Positions 23,742 through 31,872 of a DNA stretch of 40,118 nt are shown one piece after another. The stretch comes from a virus, in IMG/VR virus record IMGVR_UViG_3300006982_000001, positions 64,001 to 104,118 of that record; one strand, 5' to 3'. The translations under genes and the position numbers were made by a program. Below the pieces are notes generated by a model that saw nothing but the letters and a program-made list of their open reading frames with translations, did no database searches and was not told the DNA's origin. Positions within the stretch are counted from its first letter, which is position 1. Each line of letters opens with the position of its first letter.

Positions 23742-23784
23742 ATCAATAGATTTATACCTATAGACAGGGTATCCTCTGTTCGTA
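23742..23784 (+). promoter_or_regulatory. Repeated TATA promoter, leaderless class
   Basis: CATCAATAGATTTATACC has its TATA box at 23751-23757. The next ATG is only 28 bases on, and no GGAG leader is present, so the transcript is expected to start at or just before the ATG. Confidence 0.75.
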
Positions 23785-24477
23785 ATGGCAGAGCTATTCG
23801 CCGAGATCGACTTCCGTGAGGTGGAGCTTGGAAGTCAGAAAGAGATCCTCAAAGCGTGTGTCGAGTCCGACCACGTCCTCGAGCACGACGTCGTGGAGAA
23901 CGATGAGGACGCGAAGGGGTCGGGGCTGGAGATCGGGGACATCATCTTCAACGACACCGTCTGCATAGAGCGGAAGGAACCGTCGGACTTCGTCGAGTCA
24001 ATGAAGTCCGGGCATCTGGAGGACCAGCTGAACAGGATGCACCGAGAGTACGATCACGTCCACGTCCTCGTGAGCGGGACGTTGTACGATACGATGCACC
24101 TTCCGCATAGTCGAATCAACCCAGAGGCCGTCCGAGCCTTCGTGGCCTCGCTCTCTGTCCGCTGGCAGACGACTCCGATGTTCTGCGGGTCCGAGCGCGA
24201 GCTGGCGTTTATGGCGATCGATATGGGACGGAAGGCATTCGAGCCACTTCGTCGGACTCCGGGACGTCCCGAGATCTCCATCGATAAAGACCTCGGTCCG
24301 GTGGGTCAGGCGGCGATGATCGCTGATGACATCGGTCCGAAGATGGCAAAACGAATCGAGGACTCAGGGGAGTTCTGGACGGTGTCCGATCTGTGCGAGG
24401 CGTCCCTCGATCAGTTGACGTCCGTGGATGGTATCGGCCCGAAGACCGCGTCCAAGATCAAGGGGAAGCTGAGCTGA
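23785..24477 (+). CDS. XPF/ERCC4-family structure-specific endonuclease
   Basis: This 230-residue protein has an ERCC4 nuclease core: GD at 51-52, then ERKEPSD at residues 62-68, which is the ERKxxxD catalytic signature of XPF, Mus81 and Hef nucleases. Residues about 175-230 carry two helix-hairpin-helix motifs (DDIGPKMAKRIEDSG and VDGIGPKTASKIKGKL) for DNA binding. Such enzymes cut branched DNA at forks and flaps. It lacks the helicase domain of Hef and matches the short nuclease-only form. It is the first gene of a repair run with a Hjc-like resolvase two genes on. Confidence 0.9.
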   Translation: MAELFAEIDFREVELGSQKEILKACVESDHVLEHDVVENDEDAKGSGLEIGDIIFNDTVCIERKEPSDFVESMKSGHLEDQLNRMHREYDHVHVLVSGTLYDTMHLPHSRINPEAVRAFVASLSVRWQTTPMFCGSERELAFMAIDMGRKAFEPLRRTPGRPEISIDKDLGPVGQAAMIADDIGPKMAKRIEDSGEFWTVSDLCEASLDQLTSVDGIGPKTASKIKGKLS

Positions 24478-24665
24478 TGGTGGTGGATCTCATCGTCACG
24501 GCAGTCGCTCTGATCGTGACCGTGTCCTCCACGACGTCGGTGGTCTACTCGACGGCTGTCCTGATGGGCGGTGGCGGAGCGGGTCAGGAGAACGCGCTCA
24601 TCAGTCAAATCTGGATCGGCCTGATGGGTCTGGGGATTGTCCACCTGAGCGGGGTGCTCTGGTAA
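24477..24665 (+). CDS. Small membrane protein (62 aa)
   Basis: This 62-residue protein is coupled on both sides (TGATG at 24475 and TAATG at 24663). It has two hydrophobic helices, about residues 2-29 and 42-62, joined by a short Gly-rich loop (GGGGAGQEN). No family was recognised. Its place between a nuclease and a resolvase is notable for a membrane protein; co-translation suggests it is made early. Confidence 0.65.
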   Translation: MVVDLIVTAVALIVTVSSTTSVVYSTAVLMGGGGAGQENALISQIWIGLMGLGIVHLSGVLW

Positions 24666-25129
24666 TGGGACGACGTACCGAGAACCTGCTACTCGACGAT
24701 CTGGATGAGCTGGGTCTGCACGGGATCCGCGTGGACATCCGTGGAGGAGCTGGCTACACCTCTGGGCACGACGCTGGTGATATCCTCGTCGGACGTCCCG
24801 CTGAGATTCAGCTCCCGTCCGGTCCTTACGAGTACGAGTCAAAGGAGGGGACGGATCTGTACGTGATCGAGGAGAAGTATTCGGCCGCCGAGTCGTTCAA
24901 ATACATTCAGGAGGACGGCGACAAGTTCGATGCGATGATCGAGTTCGCCGAGTCCATCGGAGCGACTCCGCTCCTCGCTGTCCGATGGTCGTCGAATGTG
25001 GAGTGGTCGCCGGGAGCCACTCACTTTATCGTGGATGCTCGCGACGTAGAGCGTACCGACACGGGGAATCTGAACGTCAAACCGGAGACGGCTGAGGCGG
25101 AATACGAGACCCCTGAGTCTTTCTTCTGA
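24665..25129 (+). CDS. Hjc-like Holliday junction resolvase, putative
   Basis: This 154-residue protein begins RRTENLLLDDLDELG, like the 'ERxLxxxLxxxG' helix of archaeal Hjc resolvases. GHDAGDILVG (D36 and D39) and VIEEKYS (E69, E70, K71) can supply the PD-(D/E)XK metal site, and the following helix plus FAESIGATPLLAVRW matches the usual Hjc ending. The spacing between the Asp and the Glu-Lys pair is longer than in typical Hjc. It starts in a TAATG overlap with the membrane protein gene. It could resolve recombination or packaging junctions; another PD-(D/E)XK nuclease is the alternative. Confidence 0.75.
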   Translation: MGRRTENLLLDDLDELGLHGIRVDIRGGAGYTSGHDAGDILVGRPAEIQLPSGPYEYESKEGTDLYVIEEKYSAAESFKYIQEDGDKFDAMIEFAESIGATPLLAVRWSSNVEWSPGATHFIVDARDVERTDTGNLNVKPETAEAEYETPESFF

Positions 25130-25154
25130 GTCGGTAGAGAAATAGAAACACAAA

Positions 25155-25198
25155 CATTATTATATGTGGGCATCTAAGACCAAGCCGCGACGAGACCT
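25155..25198 (+). promoter_or_regulatory. Promoter of the DpdA gene
   Basis: ACATTATTATATGTG provides a TATA box (ATTATATG, 25158-25165) about 35 bases before ATG 25199. It is AT-rich but lacks the AATCAATAGA prefix of the repeated promoters. Confidence 0.55.
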
Positions 25199-26956
25199 AT
25201 GACCGGGGAAGATTCAGCAGACGATGGAGAGGAACAGAACGACGAGTGGCTCGAACCTGTCTTCGGGGACGAGGTAAGCGAGCACAGCATCCGTGAGGGG
25301 CCGCAGACGGAGGTTCCTGACGAGGACGACCCAGACGTCACGGACGACGAAGGAGAGTCCACAGTCGCCGACAGTACGGAACAGAGCGAGCCTGAGCAGC
25401 AGTCACTCGGCCCGTCGATCGCGGAGCACGAGGAGACCATCCTCGACCGGATCGATGAACTGCGAGCGATGGACGAGAACAAAGGCGGGCACGATACGTC
25501 CGGTGACGGTGGAGCAGCGAGCTATCTACCGGTCGCCTCGACGAACGACGTTTCGTATATCCCCGTCGCCTCGTCCAAGATGGCGCGCCTTCAGACGCGG
25601 CTGGATGAGGATATCGGAAAGACCGTGAACGGGAAGCGGCTCGGCTGGTGGTACCCCGACTCGCTGATGGGACAGCATCCGTTCGTCCTGATCAACCCAC
25701 TCACGATGTCCCCGTCGATCCAGCGTGAGAAGACGGCGCGTGAGCATATGGAGGCGTTCCCCGGCGAGGTCTTCGTGATGGGAGACTCCGGTGGCTACCA
25801 GATCGCCAACGCCAACGGTCTCGAAGTCACCTACGATCTGGACGAGCACGACGGGAAGAACTACATCCACCCGCAGCGGATCGCGGAGTGGCAGATGGCG
25901 AACGCCGACGTCGGTACGATCCTCGAGACGCCGCCCTACTCCTACTCAAAGTCCGAGGGGAAGTTCACTGAGCATACGTGGCAGGACTGGTACGACCAGA
26001 CCTTTGAGAAGGCGACGAACGTCACGCGCAAGAACACGGAAATAATGTCTGATCGGGTGGACGAGATCGGTCACGACGGCTACGACCTAATGGCGATTAT
26101 GCACGGGATCCCCCGGCAGGACGGTCGCGGCCCAATCGATCAAGCTCACCGTGAGTGGTACGAGGCGATCGAGCCGATCCGCGATTGGGATTCGTGGGCG
26201 TTGGCCCTCGGGTCTGCTGACAACCCCGGCCTGCTGACGTTCGGTCTGGGCTGGTTCGCCGAGAACGTGGACTGCGATGTGTTCCACGCACTCGGTCAGG
26301 GCAACGCGTGGGCGCGGATCCTCTGTAAGCTCTACGCGATGGAGACGGACACGTTCGTCACTCACGACGGGACGGGCTTCAAGATGGGGTCGTTCTACTC
26401 CCAGATGCACCTCCCGTCCACGTACCTCGACGTCGTTCGGATGACCGAGCGAGGGGAGGACAACGGTGGCGAAGTCGACCACGATACGCTCGCTCCGAAG
26501 CGGATGCCCTGCGGGTGTACGGTCTGCCGTCAGGTGGATCAGAGTGTGGGGACGGAGTCCCTGTTCGCTGACCGTCCGGCGACGGAGCGGTCGGTGGTTA
26601 TGGACCTGCACAACCTCAATCACCTGCTCCGCCGGTTCCGGTTCATCGACGCCTACCTCGAGGACTACGGGACGGACATCCTCGACCACGTCAAGATCGA
26701 TGAGGGGACGGGCAAGATCGAGACGAAGTCTCCGTTCTGGGAGCTCCTGTCCAATTGGTTCAGTGAGTCCCGAGTGCTGGAGATCTACTACGCGATGGAG
26801 TTCCTCATCAAGTCGATCGAGGGTGACTTCGACTCCGCTGTCGAGGAGTATAGCTTCAGCTCACACTTCTACGATACGGGTCAGGACGTGGCGATGGGGT
26901 CGGCATCTCCGTCGATCGCACGGAAGCGGACGCGGTCGGTCTTCGAGCAGTGGTGA
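25199..26956 (+). CDS. dpdA: DNA 7-deazaguanine transglycosylase (DpdA)
   Basis: This 585-residue member of the tRNA-guanine transglycosylase superfamily is of the kind that swaps guanine in DNA for a 7-deazaguanine base. Residues 1-105 are an acidic disordered extension. GDSGGYQ (D196) is the family's active-site loop; Cys438, Cys440, Cys443 (CGCTVC) and His471 form the zinc site. The gene lies among replication and repair genes, as expected for a DNA- rather than tRNA-directed enzyme. Modified guanine protects viral DNA from restriction. The genes making the precursor base (preQ0 pathway) are not in this window. Confidence 0.88.
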   Translation: MTGEDSADDGEEQNDEWLEPVFGDEVSEHSIREGPQTEVPDEDDPDVTDDEGESTVADSTEQSEPEQQSLGPSIAEHEETILDRIDELRAMDENKGGHDTSGDGGAASYLPVASTNDVSYIPVASSKMARLQTRLDEDIGKTVNGKRLGWWYPDSLMGQHPFVLINPLTMSPSIQREKTAREHMEAFPGEVFVMGDSGGYQIANANGLEVTYDLDEHDGKNYIHPQRIAEWQMANADVGTILETPPYSYSKSEGKFTEHTWQDWYDQTFEKATNVTRKNTEIMSDRVDEIGHDGYDLMAIMHGIPRQDGRGPIDQAHREWYEAIEPIRDWDSWALALGSADNPGLLTFGLGWFAENVDCDVFHALGQGNAWARILCKLYAMETDTFVTHDGTGFKMGSFYSQMHLPSTYLDVVRMTERGEDNGGEVDHDTLAPKRMPCGCTVCRQVDQSVGTESLFADRPATERSVVMDLHNLNHLLRRFRFIDAYLEDYGTDILDHVKIDEGTGKIETKSPFWELLSNWFSESRVLEIYYAMEFLIKSIEGDFDSAVEEYSFSSHFYDTGQDVAMGSASPSIARKRTRSVFEQW

Positions 26957-26962
26957 TCAACG

Positions 26963-27874
26963 ATGGCACAAAACCTAACAGACATCGACGGGCTGGGGAA
27001 CAAGAACGCTCAGAAGCTCCGTAACGCGGGCGTGTCGGATCTCGAGGATCTGGCCGAGTGTGACCCGGCAGAGATCGCAGAGACCGCGTCAAACCTCTCT
27101 GAGAGCCGCATCCGTGGCTTCAAGAACGAGGCGAAGCGGAACGCGGTGACGATAATGACCGGGGACGACGTCGCCGACGAGTACGACAACCTGACGAAGG
27201 TGTCCACCGGGATCGACAACCTGAACGACATCCTCGGAGGAGGATGGGAGTCCGGGTTCCTCGTCGCGCTCGCTGGTGAGACCGGGTCGGGGAAGACGCA
27301 GATCTCGTTCCAAGCGCTGGGCGAGGCAGTCCAAGAGTACGATCTGCCAGCAGTCTACATCGAGACGGAGCGGGGTCGCTACCGAGGCAACCGGATCCGT
27401 GAGATGTACGACGAGGACGTCCAGAGCAAGGTCTACAAGATCCCCGCCTACGGTCTGGACCAGCAGGAGATGGCCTACGAGAAGGTCAAAGAGGAGTTCG
27501 GGCCGAACGATATCAGCTGCGTGGTGGTGGACTCGTTCACTGCTCGCTTCCGGATGAGCGATCAGTTCACAGGTCGTGAGGACCTCCCTGACCGGTCCAC
27601 GGTGATGAGCAGGCATCTGGACAAGCTCGATGAGCTGGCCGCGGTGTGTGACGTCCCGGTTCTGCTCACCTGCCAGATCTCGGCGAACCCGAGTCAGTAC
27701 GGTGGGCCTCACTCCGTGTACGGGGGCACGCTGATGCACCATATGGTGAACTTCGTCCTGATGATGAAGTCCCGGCAGGGTGCGCTGTCCGAGGTGGAGC
27801 TGCGGAACCATCCCGAGGTAGAGGATCAGGAGTTCGGTATCCAGATCACGGAAGACGGCGTCGGCACTCCGTAG
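26963..27874 (+). CDS. radA: RadA/Rad51-family recombinase
   Basis: This 303-residue strand-exchange ATPase has an N-terminal helix-hairpin-helix (IDGLGNKNAQKLRNAGV), Walker A GETGSGKT (residues 105-112), Walker B CVVVDS with Asp190, and the later LLTCQISANP stretch of RadA. It is a little shorter than cellular RadA. Recombination may repair the genome and start replication. It starts seven bases after the DpdA stop in the same unit; a T5 run (27889-27893) follows its stop. Confidence 0.92.
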   Translation: MAQNLTDIDGLGNKNAQKLRNAGVSDLEDLAECDPAEIAETASNLSESRIRGFKNEAKRNAVTIMTGDDVADEYDNLTKVSTGIDNLNDILGGGWESGFLVALAGETGSGKTQISFQALGEAVQEYDLPAVYIETERGRYRGNRIREMYDEDVQSKVYKIPAYGLDQQEMAYEKVKEEFGPNDISCVVVDSFTARFRMSDQFTGREDLPDRSTVMSRHLDKLDELAAVCDVPVLLTCQISANPSQYGGPHSVYGGTLMHHMVNFVLMMKSRQGALSEVELRNHPEVEDQEFGIQITEDGVGTP

Positions 27875-27879
27875 GTCGC

Positions 27880-27895
27880 TCGCGGCTCTTTTTCA
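27880..27895 (+). terminator. T-rich terminator after radA
   Basis: GGCTCTTTTTCACTC carries a T5 run (27889-27893) in a short gap right before the next promoter. Archaeal RNA polymerase stops at such T-runs. Confidence 0.45.
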
Positions 27896-27911
27896 CTCGG
27901 ACACCGACCAC

Positions 27912-27957
27912 AACTATTATATGCTGTCGTATAGTAGAGTAGGCCGGAGTTCGAGAA
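27912..27957 (+). promoter_or_regulatory. Promoter of the gene at 27958
   Basis: ACTATTATATGCTG gives a TATA box (TATTATATG, 27915-27923). CGGAGTTCGAGAA just before ATG 27958 contains a GGAG ribosome binding site. Confidence 0.55.
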
Positions 27958-28965
27958 ATGAGCGAATCCGAAACCGAGGCCGACGAGGCGCAAGAAGAGG
28001 ATTGGGTAGCAGATACATTCGCCGACCGTGTCGCGGATGAAGACAACGTCACCCTCGAGGAGGTCCGTGAGTGGTACGAGGACAAACTCCAGGAGTACGA
28101 CAGCGAGAAGCTGGCGCAGATCACCGTTCAGTCCGAGTTCAATTCGTGGGTGAACTCGGGAGCTGACGGCGAGGTTCGGATGATCACTATCGGAGCGCAG
28201 GACGACCCGTTCAACAACGGGAACGTCTTCATCGGCTACGCGCTCTGCATCCCGGAGGACAGCCCGGTTCGTCTGGGCGCGGTAATGTTCGACCGGCAGG
28301 AGATGGATCCCGAGCCGTATATGGGCTACTTCTACGAGCCGTTCCAGCCCATCAAGGGTGAGTTCGACATCCGAGACGCGCAGAAGCCTGTCGGGTCGAA
28401 CGCCTACACTCTGAACGCCGTCGCGTCCACGCACGTCGAGAAGTTCGAGGCGGAGAAGGATCGCGAGGAACGAAAGGAGATGGTTCTCGACTTCGTGCCC
28501 GAAGCGGAGATCGCGTCCATCGGAGACCACCTGTCGCTCACCAACGACCGCGGCTTCGCCGCTGGTTTCGGTGTCGACCTTCGTGTGATCCGGGACGCCT
28601 ACGTTCACCAGGCGCGGGTCGGTGACAACGGTGCCCGGCTGGTTCTGCAGGACGACTCGTTCGTCGACGCTCGGGATCTGGGGAAGGACGTCCGAGGCGA
28701 GGACGGTGACGCTGGCCTCAACGCCTTCATCGATCCCGAGATGGTCGACTTCGGTGACGGGTCGATCCTCGACGTGTACGGGTCGATCACGCCGAATCAG
28801 GACGGGAAGGTCACGATGTCCGTCTTCGGTGTGGAGGCCGTCCACAAGACCGAGCGTGAGGACACCGGTGGCAGTGACAGCGGATCGTCCGGTAGCGAGG
28901 AGAGCGTCTCCCGTGGCGGGACGAACTCCGGTGGCGCTGGCGCGGACGAGGAGCGTACGATCTGA
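27958..28965 (+). CDS. Putative single-stranded DNA-binding protein
   Basis: This 335-residue acidic protein has a helix-rich N-terminus (VTLEEVREWYEDKLQ), a long beta region that could hold one or two OB folds (for example VFIGYALCIPEDSP, and a second domain near residue 230), and a Gly/Ser/Glu tail (SGSSGSEESVSRGG) like the tails of SSB proteins that recruit partners. It is the first gene of a unit leading to a Sak4-like ATPase and PCNA, where an SSB is expected. No RPA zinc finger is present. Without a sequence search the assignment stays tentative. Confidence 0.45.
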   Translation: MSESETEADEAQEEDWVADTFADRVADEDNVTLEEVREWYEDKLQEYDSEKLAQITVQSEFNSWVNSGADGEVRMITIGAQDDPFNNGNVFIGYALCIPEDSPVRLGAVMFDRQEMDPEPYMGYFYEPFQPIKGEFDIRDAQKPVGSNAYTLNAVASTHVEKFEAEKDREERKEMVLDFVPEAEIASIGDHLSLTNDRGFAAGFGVDLRVIRDAYVHQARVGDNGARLVLQDDSFVDARDLGKDVRGEDGDAGLNAFIDPEMVDFGDGSILDVYGSITPNQDGKVTMSVFGVEAVHKTEREDTGGSDSGSSGSEESVSRGGTNSGGAGADEERTI

Positions 28966-28976
28966 GGTAACAAACG

Positions 28977-29852
28977 ATGCCAGAGATCACAGACATCGCA
29001 CCGTCGGCTCAGAGTAAGGAGGAGGCTGAGAATGCCGATCACCTCTGGCGGTTCCTCGTCTACGGGAACCCCGGTGTCGGCAAGACTCACTTCGCCTGCT
29101 CGATGCCCGGTCCGGTAATGTTCATCGACACAGAGGGGAAGGGGAACGCGATCTTCGACAAGTTCGACAAAGAGATCGTCTACTGGTCCCCTGAGAACTA
29201 CGACGAACTGACGAACGCGCTCGCCGAAGCGATCGACACGCTCGACAGCATCTTCGCTGGTGACGTGGACGGTCTGGAGGCAGGCACCCGCGGAACCATC
29301 GTGGTCGACTCGATGGCTCTCTGTTGGGATTGGGCGCAGCAGAAGTACGTCTCGATGGCGTACCCCGGTAAGTCCGTGGACGACATCGAGTTCCAGAGTG
29401 CGCTTCAGGGCGGACGCGAGTCCGATTGGAAGGCGATCAAGCGGCTCCATAACGAGGAGTTCCGCGAGAAGATGCTCGGTACCGACTACCACATCTGCTG
29501 GACTGCGACGTCCTCGGAGGACTACGGAGCGGTTCTGAGCGGGGAAGCAGACGAGCCGCCGAAGAAGCCGGGTGGCGAGAAGAACAACGTCTACAAGTGC
29601 TCTGAGATGGTCCACATCTTCGAGGGCGATCAGGGACGACCGATGGGCAATCTGAAGAAGTCTGCCCTGACCAAGATCAAGTTCGGTCGGATGGCGTGGC
29701 CGGACTTCCCGAAGGTGTCGGGGGCGATCGATACGCTCCACGACGCAGAGACGTCCGACGACGAGGTTCATCTGGACGATCTGGAGCGTGAGCTGAACGT
29801 GGATCTCTTCACCGGGGATCCTGACATCGTCTACCGTCAAGGTGCCGAGTAA
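28977..29852 (+). CDS. Sak4-like RecA-fold ATPase
   Basis: This 291-residue protein has Walker A GNPGVGKT at residues 30-37, a Walker B strand (TIVVDSMAL) and IDTEG near residue 48, and no other domain. That is the build of the phage ATPase family AAA_24/Sak4, single-strand annealing recombinases that act with an SSB. It follows the putative SSB gene by 11 bases, as in phages that carry both. The C-terminus is acidic. A helicase-loader role is an alternative. Confidence 0.75.
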   Translation: MPEITDIAPSAQSKEEAENADHLWRFLVYGNPGVGKTHFACSMPGPVMFIDTEGKGNAIFDKFDKEIVYWSPENYDELTNALAEAIDTLDSIFAGDVDGLEAGTRGTIVVDSMALCWDWAQQKYVSMAYPGKSVDDIEFQSALQGGRESDWKAIKRLHNEEFREKMLGTDYHICWTATSSEDYGAVLSGEADEPPKKPGGEKNNVYKCSEMVHIFEGDQGRPMGNLKKSALTKIKFGRMAWPDFPKVSGAIDTLHDAETSDDEVHLDDLERELNVDLFTGDPDIVYRQGAE

Positions 29853-30124
29853 TGACGAGCAGCGACGAATCGTCCATCCGGCTCCACGGTAGCACCTACG
29901 ACAAGCTGAAGGAGCTGAAACAGGAGGGCGAGACGATCAAGGACGTCCTCAATCGGATCCTCCCGGACGACGTGGAGGAGGTCGAGCGGATCGACGAGAA
30001 CGTCGTGGGGCTACCAACCCCGTCAGAGGTAACGAAGAAGGTGAACGACATGGCCGGAGAGAACGTCAGCGCCAACGACGTGATCGACCGGCTGATCGAC
30101 GAACACGAGACTAACGATGAGTGA
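29852..30124 (+). CDS. Ribbon-helix-helix-like small regulator
   Basis: This 90-residue acidic protein opens with SSIRLHGSTYDKLKELKQEG followed by an IKDVLNRIL helix. It is the pattern of archaeal antitoxin-like ribbon-helix-helix proteins (a strand, then two helices). The same pattern is in the protein at 34992. It is coupled to the Sak4-like gene (overlap at 29852) and overlaps the next gene by eight bases. It could be an autoregulator; no partner toxin is visible next to it. Confidence 0.6.
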   Translation: MTSSDESSIRLHGSTYDKLKELKQEGETIKDVLNRILPDDVEEVERIDENVVGLPTPSEVTKKVNDMAGENVSANDVIDRLIDEHETNDE

Positions 30125-30347
30125 AAGCGAACCCGACAACGAGAACGACGAAGTGCTCCCGATCCCGCTCGCCGACGCTGTCCTCGCGCCTTCGGACGCG
30201 GTCTTCGCCGACGTGGTGGAGACGCTCCGGAAGCTCGGACACGTCCGCGAGAACGAGATCGTTACGGAGCTGGACCTCGAGGTCCGAGTCGAACAGGGCG
30301 TAGAGATTACCCACTTCAAAGCAGAGAACCCACAGACCGATGAGTGA
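30117..30347 (+). CDS. Small acidic protein, unknown
   Basis: This 76-residue very acidic protein lies between the regulator and PCNA genes, overlapping both (ATG 30117; stop at 30347 past ATG 30340). Helical parts such as ADVVETLRKLGHVRE precede a beta end (LDLEVRVEQGVEI). No family was recognised. Its tight packing suggests it is co-translated with the sliding clamp. Confidence 0.6.
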   Translation: MSESEPDNENDEVLPIPLADAVLAPSDAVFADVVETLRKLGHVRENEIVTELDLEVRVEQGVEITHFKAENPQTDE

Positions 30348-31140
30348 CACACAAGCGACGATCGAAGCGTCAAAGGCACAGATCCGCGAACTCGTAGAGC
30401 AGACCGCAGTCGGCTACCACGAAAAGATCTACGTGAACATCTCGGACGGTCGCGTCCGATTCCTCGCCGGGACGCCCGGTGGGACGGTGGTGGCATACAA
30501 CGACTACGTCGAGGGTGACATCGAGTCCATCGACGGAGACGCGCAGGCGATCATCCCGGTGCCGCGCCTGCTCGACTACCTCGGTCTGGCTGGAGAGGGG
30601 ACGTCCTCGACGGTTGTGCTCGACTTCGTCGGGTCCGAGGATGGTCCGCTGGCAGAGCAGCTCCGCGTGAGTGTGCCCGGCTCTCACTCGTTCGAGGTCG
30701 GTCTCACGCTCCCGGCGAGCGAGTCTTCGCTGGAGAGTGTTCCGACGGACCTGCCCGGCCTGTTCAACGAGGATAACGTCCTCATCAATCAGGGCGAGGA
30801 GCGTCCGGTGAACTGCCACATCAAGACCTACACCGAGACTCTCGACAAGATCCTCGACGTCGTAGACCTCCGCAAGGAGCTGGAGTTCTACCCGATCGTG
30901 GTCGAGAACGAGGAGTTCCTGCTGAACGTGGGGAGCGATCAGGGGAACTACGTGAATGCGAAACTGCAGGGCGAAGTCGATGGCGAGGACGTCGACAACC
31001 TGTACGGGAGCGGCTTCTCCGAGGTCGTGAAGGCCCTCGATGGGAACGTCACGCTCCACGTCGAGCAGGGCTCCCCGCTGCTGATCCTCAAGGAGGAAAG
31101 TCACGGTACGGTGCGCCATGTGCTGGGGGCAGCAGAGTGA
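30340..31140 (+). CDS. PCNA-like DNA sliding clamp
   Basis: This 266-residue protein has the two-domain beta-alpha-beta layout of archaeal PCNA: an N-terminal half with strands and an interdomain segment (about 110-140), and a C-terminal end reading YGSGFSEVVKALDGNV and then LHVEQGSPLLILKEE, the typical final strands. It clamps the viral polymerase on DNA and is loaded by the RFC-type protein at 33945. Its stop overlaps an inverted repeat that runs up to the next gene, an HNH endonuclease. Confidence 0.85.
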   Translation: MSDTQATIEASKAQIRELVEQTAVGYHEKIYVNISDGRVRFLAGTPGGTVVAYNDYVEGDIESIDGDAQAIIPVPRLLDYLGLAGEGTSSTVVLDFVGSEDGPLAEQLRVSVPGSHSFEVGLTLPASESSLESVPTDLPGLFNEDNVLINQGEERPVNCHIKTYTETLDKILDVVDLRKELEFYPIVVENEEFLLNVGSDQGNYVNAKLQGEVDGEDVDNLYGSGFSEVVKALDGNVTLHVEQGSPLLILKEESHGTVRHVLGAAE

Positions 31141-31180
31141 TTTAGGCGCGTAAGATTAATCAATTATACGCTCCTAAATC
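31139..31180. promoter_or_regulatory. Inverted repeat with TATA box before HNH gene
   Basis: GATTTAGG-C-GCGTA (31139-31152) pairs with TACGC-T-CCTAAATC (31167-31180), 13 pairs and one mismatch. The loop and arms hold AATTATAC, a TATA-like box, and ATG 31187 comes just after. It could be an operator site for a repressor, or a hairpin in the transcript. It begins inside the PCNA stop codon. Confidence 0.6.
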
Positions 31181-31186
31181 AGCTTG

Positions 31187-31870
31187 ATGTCAGACTGTGA
31201 CTGCTTGAATTGTGGGCCGATCTGCCCGACCTGTGGAAACGAATATCAGAGTCAAGAAGGCATGAGAACTCACCACGCCAAAACTCACGGCGAGAAGATC
31301 GAGTGCATTGCTCGGGAGAGGGATGTACCATGCCCGTCTTGTGACCGGATGTTCGTGTCCGAGAACGCCGTCAAACAGCATCATGTCCAAACTCACGGTG
31401 AGTCGCTCACGAGAGTAGAGATGGAGTGTGCTGTTTGCGAAACGACGAAAGAGATCAATCAGTGGCGAGCTGAGATGGTCGAGAGTTGGACGTGCTCTGA
31501 TCAGTGTCATCGTCTCCTTAAGCGGCTCCAGATGAAGGACAGAGACATTGATTGGGGTCATAAAATCTCTGATTCCCTTCAACAGTACTTCGAGGAGAAC
31601 GGTCCACACACCGAGGGTGAAGATCATTGGCGGTTCAAGGGTGGACGAGCCGACCGCGAGCGGTTGTCCCCTAAATTCAAAGAGGCAGTCCGGGAGTCAC
31701 GGGGTAGGCAGTGTGAGGAGTGTGGTAAGGATGAGTCGGAGCAGGACCGAGCGTTATCAGTCCACCACGTCGACGAGGATCCGACGAATAATGACCTCGA
31801 CAATCTGGAGGTTCTGTGTCGGTTCTGCCATATGAGCGAACACATGGAACGAGATAAGGCGAGACAATAA
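31187..31870 (+). CDS. HNH endonuclease with two C2H2-type fingers (homing type)
   Basis: This 227-residue protein carries two finger motifs in the N-terminus: CPTC with HHAKTHGE, and CPSC with HHVQTHGES. A Cys-pair module comes next (CAVC, then CSDQC). The C-terminus is an HNH core: CEECGKDE, then VHHVDEDPTNNDLDNLEVLC and CRFCH. Such genes copy themselves into sites cut by their own nuclease. It stands between PCNA and primase genes. Its codons (AGA, TTA) and lower GC differ from both neighbours. The start is ATG 31187. Confidence 0.85.
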   Translation: MSDCDCLNCGPICPTCGNEYQSQEGMRTHHAKTHGEKIECIARERDVPCPSCDRMFVSENAVKQHHVQTHGESLTRVEMECAVCETTKEINQWRAEMVESWTCSDQCHRLLKRLQMKDRDIDWGHKISDSLQQYFEENGPHTEGEDHWRFKGGRADRERLSPKFKEAVRESRGRQCEECGKDESEQDRALSVHHVDEDPTNNDLDNLEVLCRFCHMSEHMERDKARQ

Positions 31871-31872
31871 CA

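Noticed and set aside
23337-23784. tRNA gene in the intergenic stretch
   Set aside because: No T-arm consensus, anticodon arm or cloverleaf spacing could be matched; the stems are simple hairpins.
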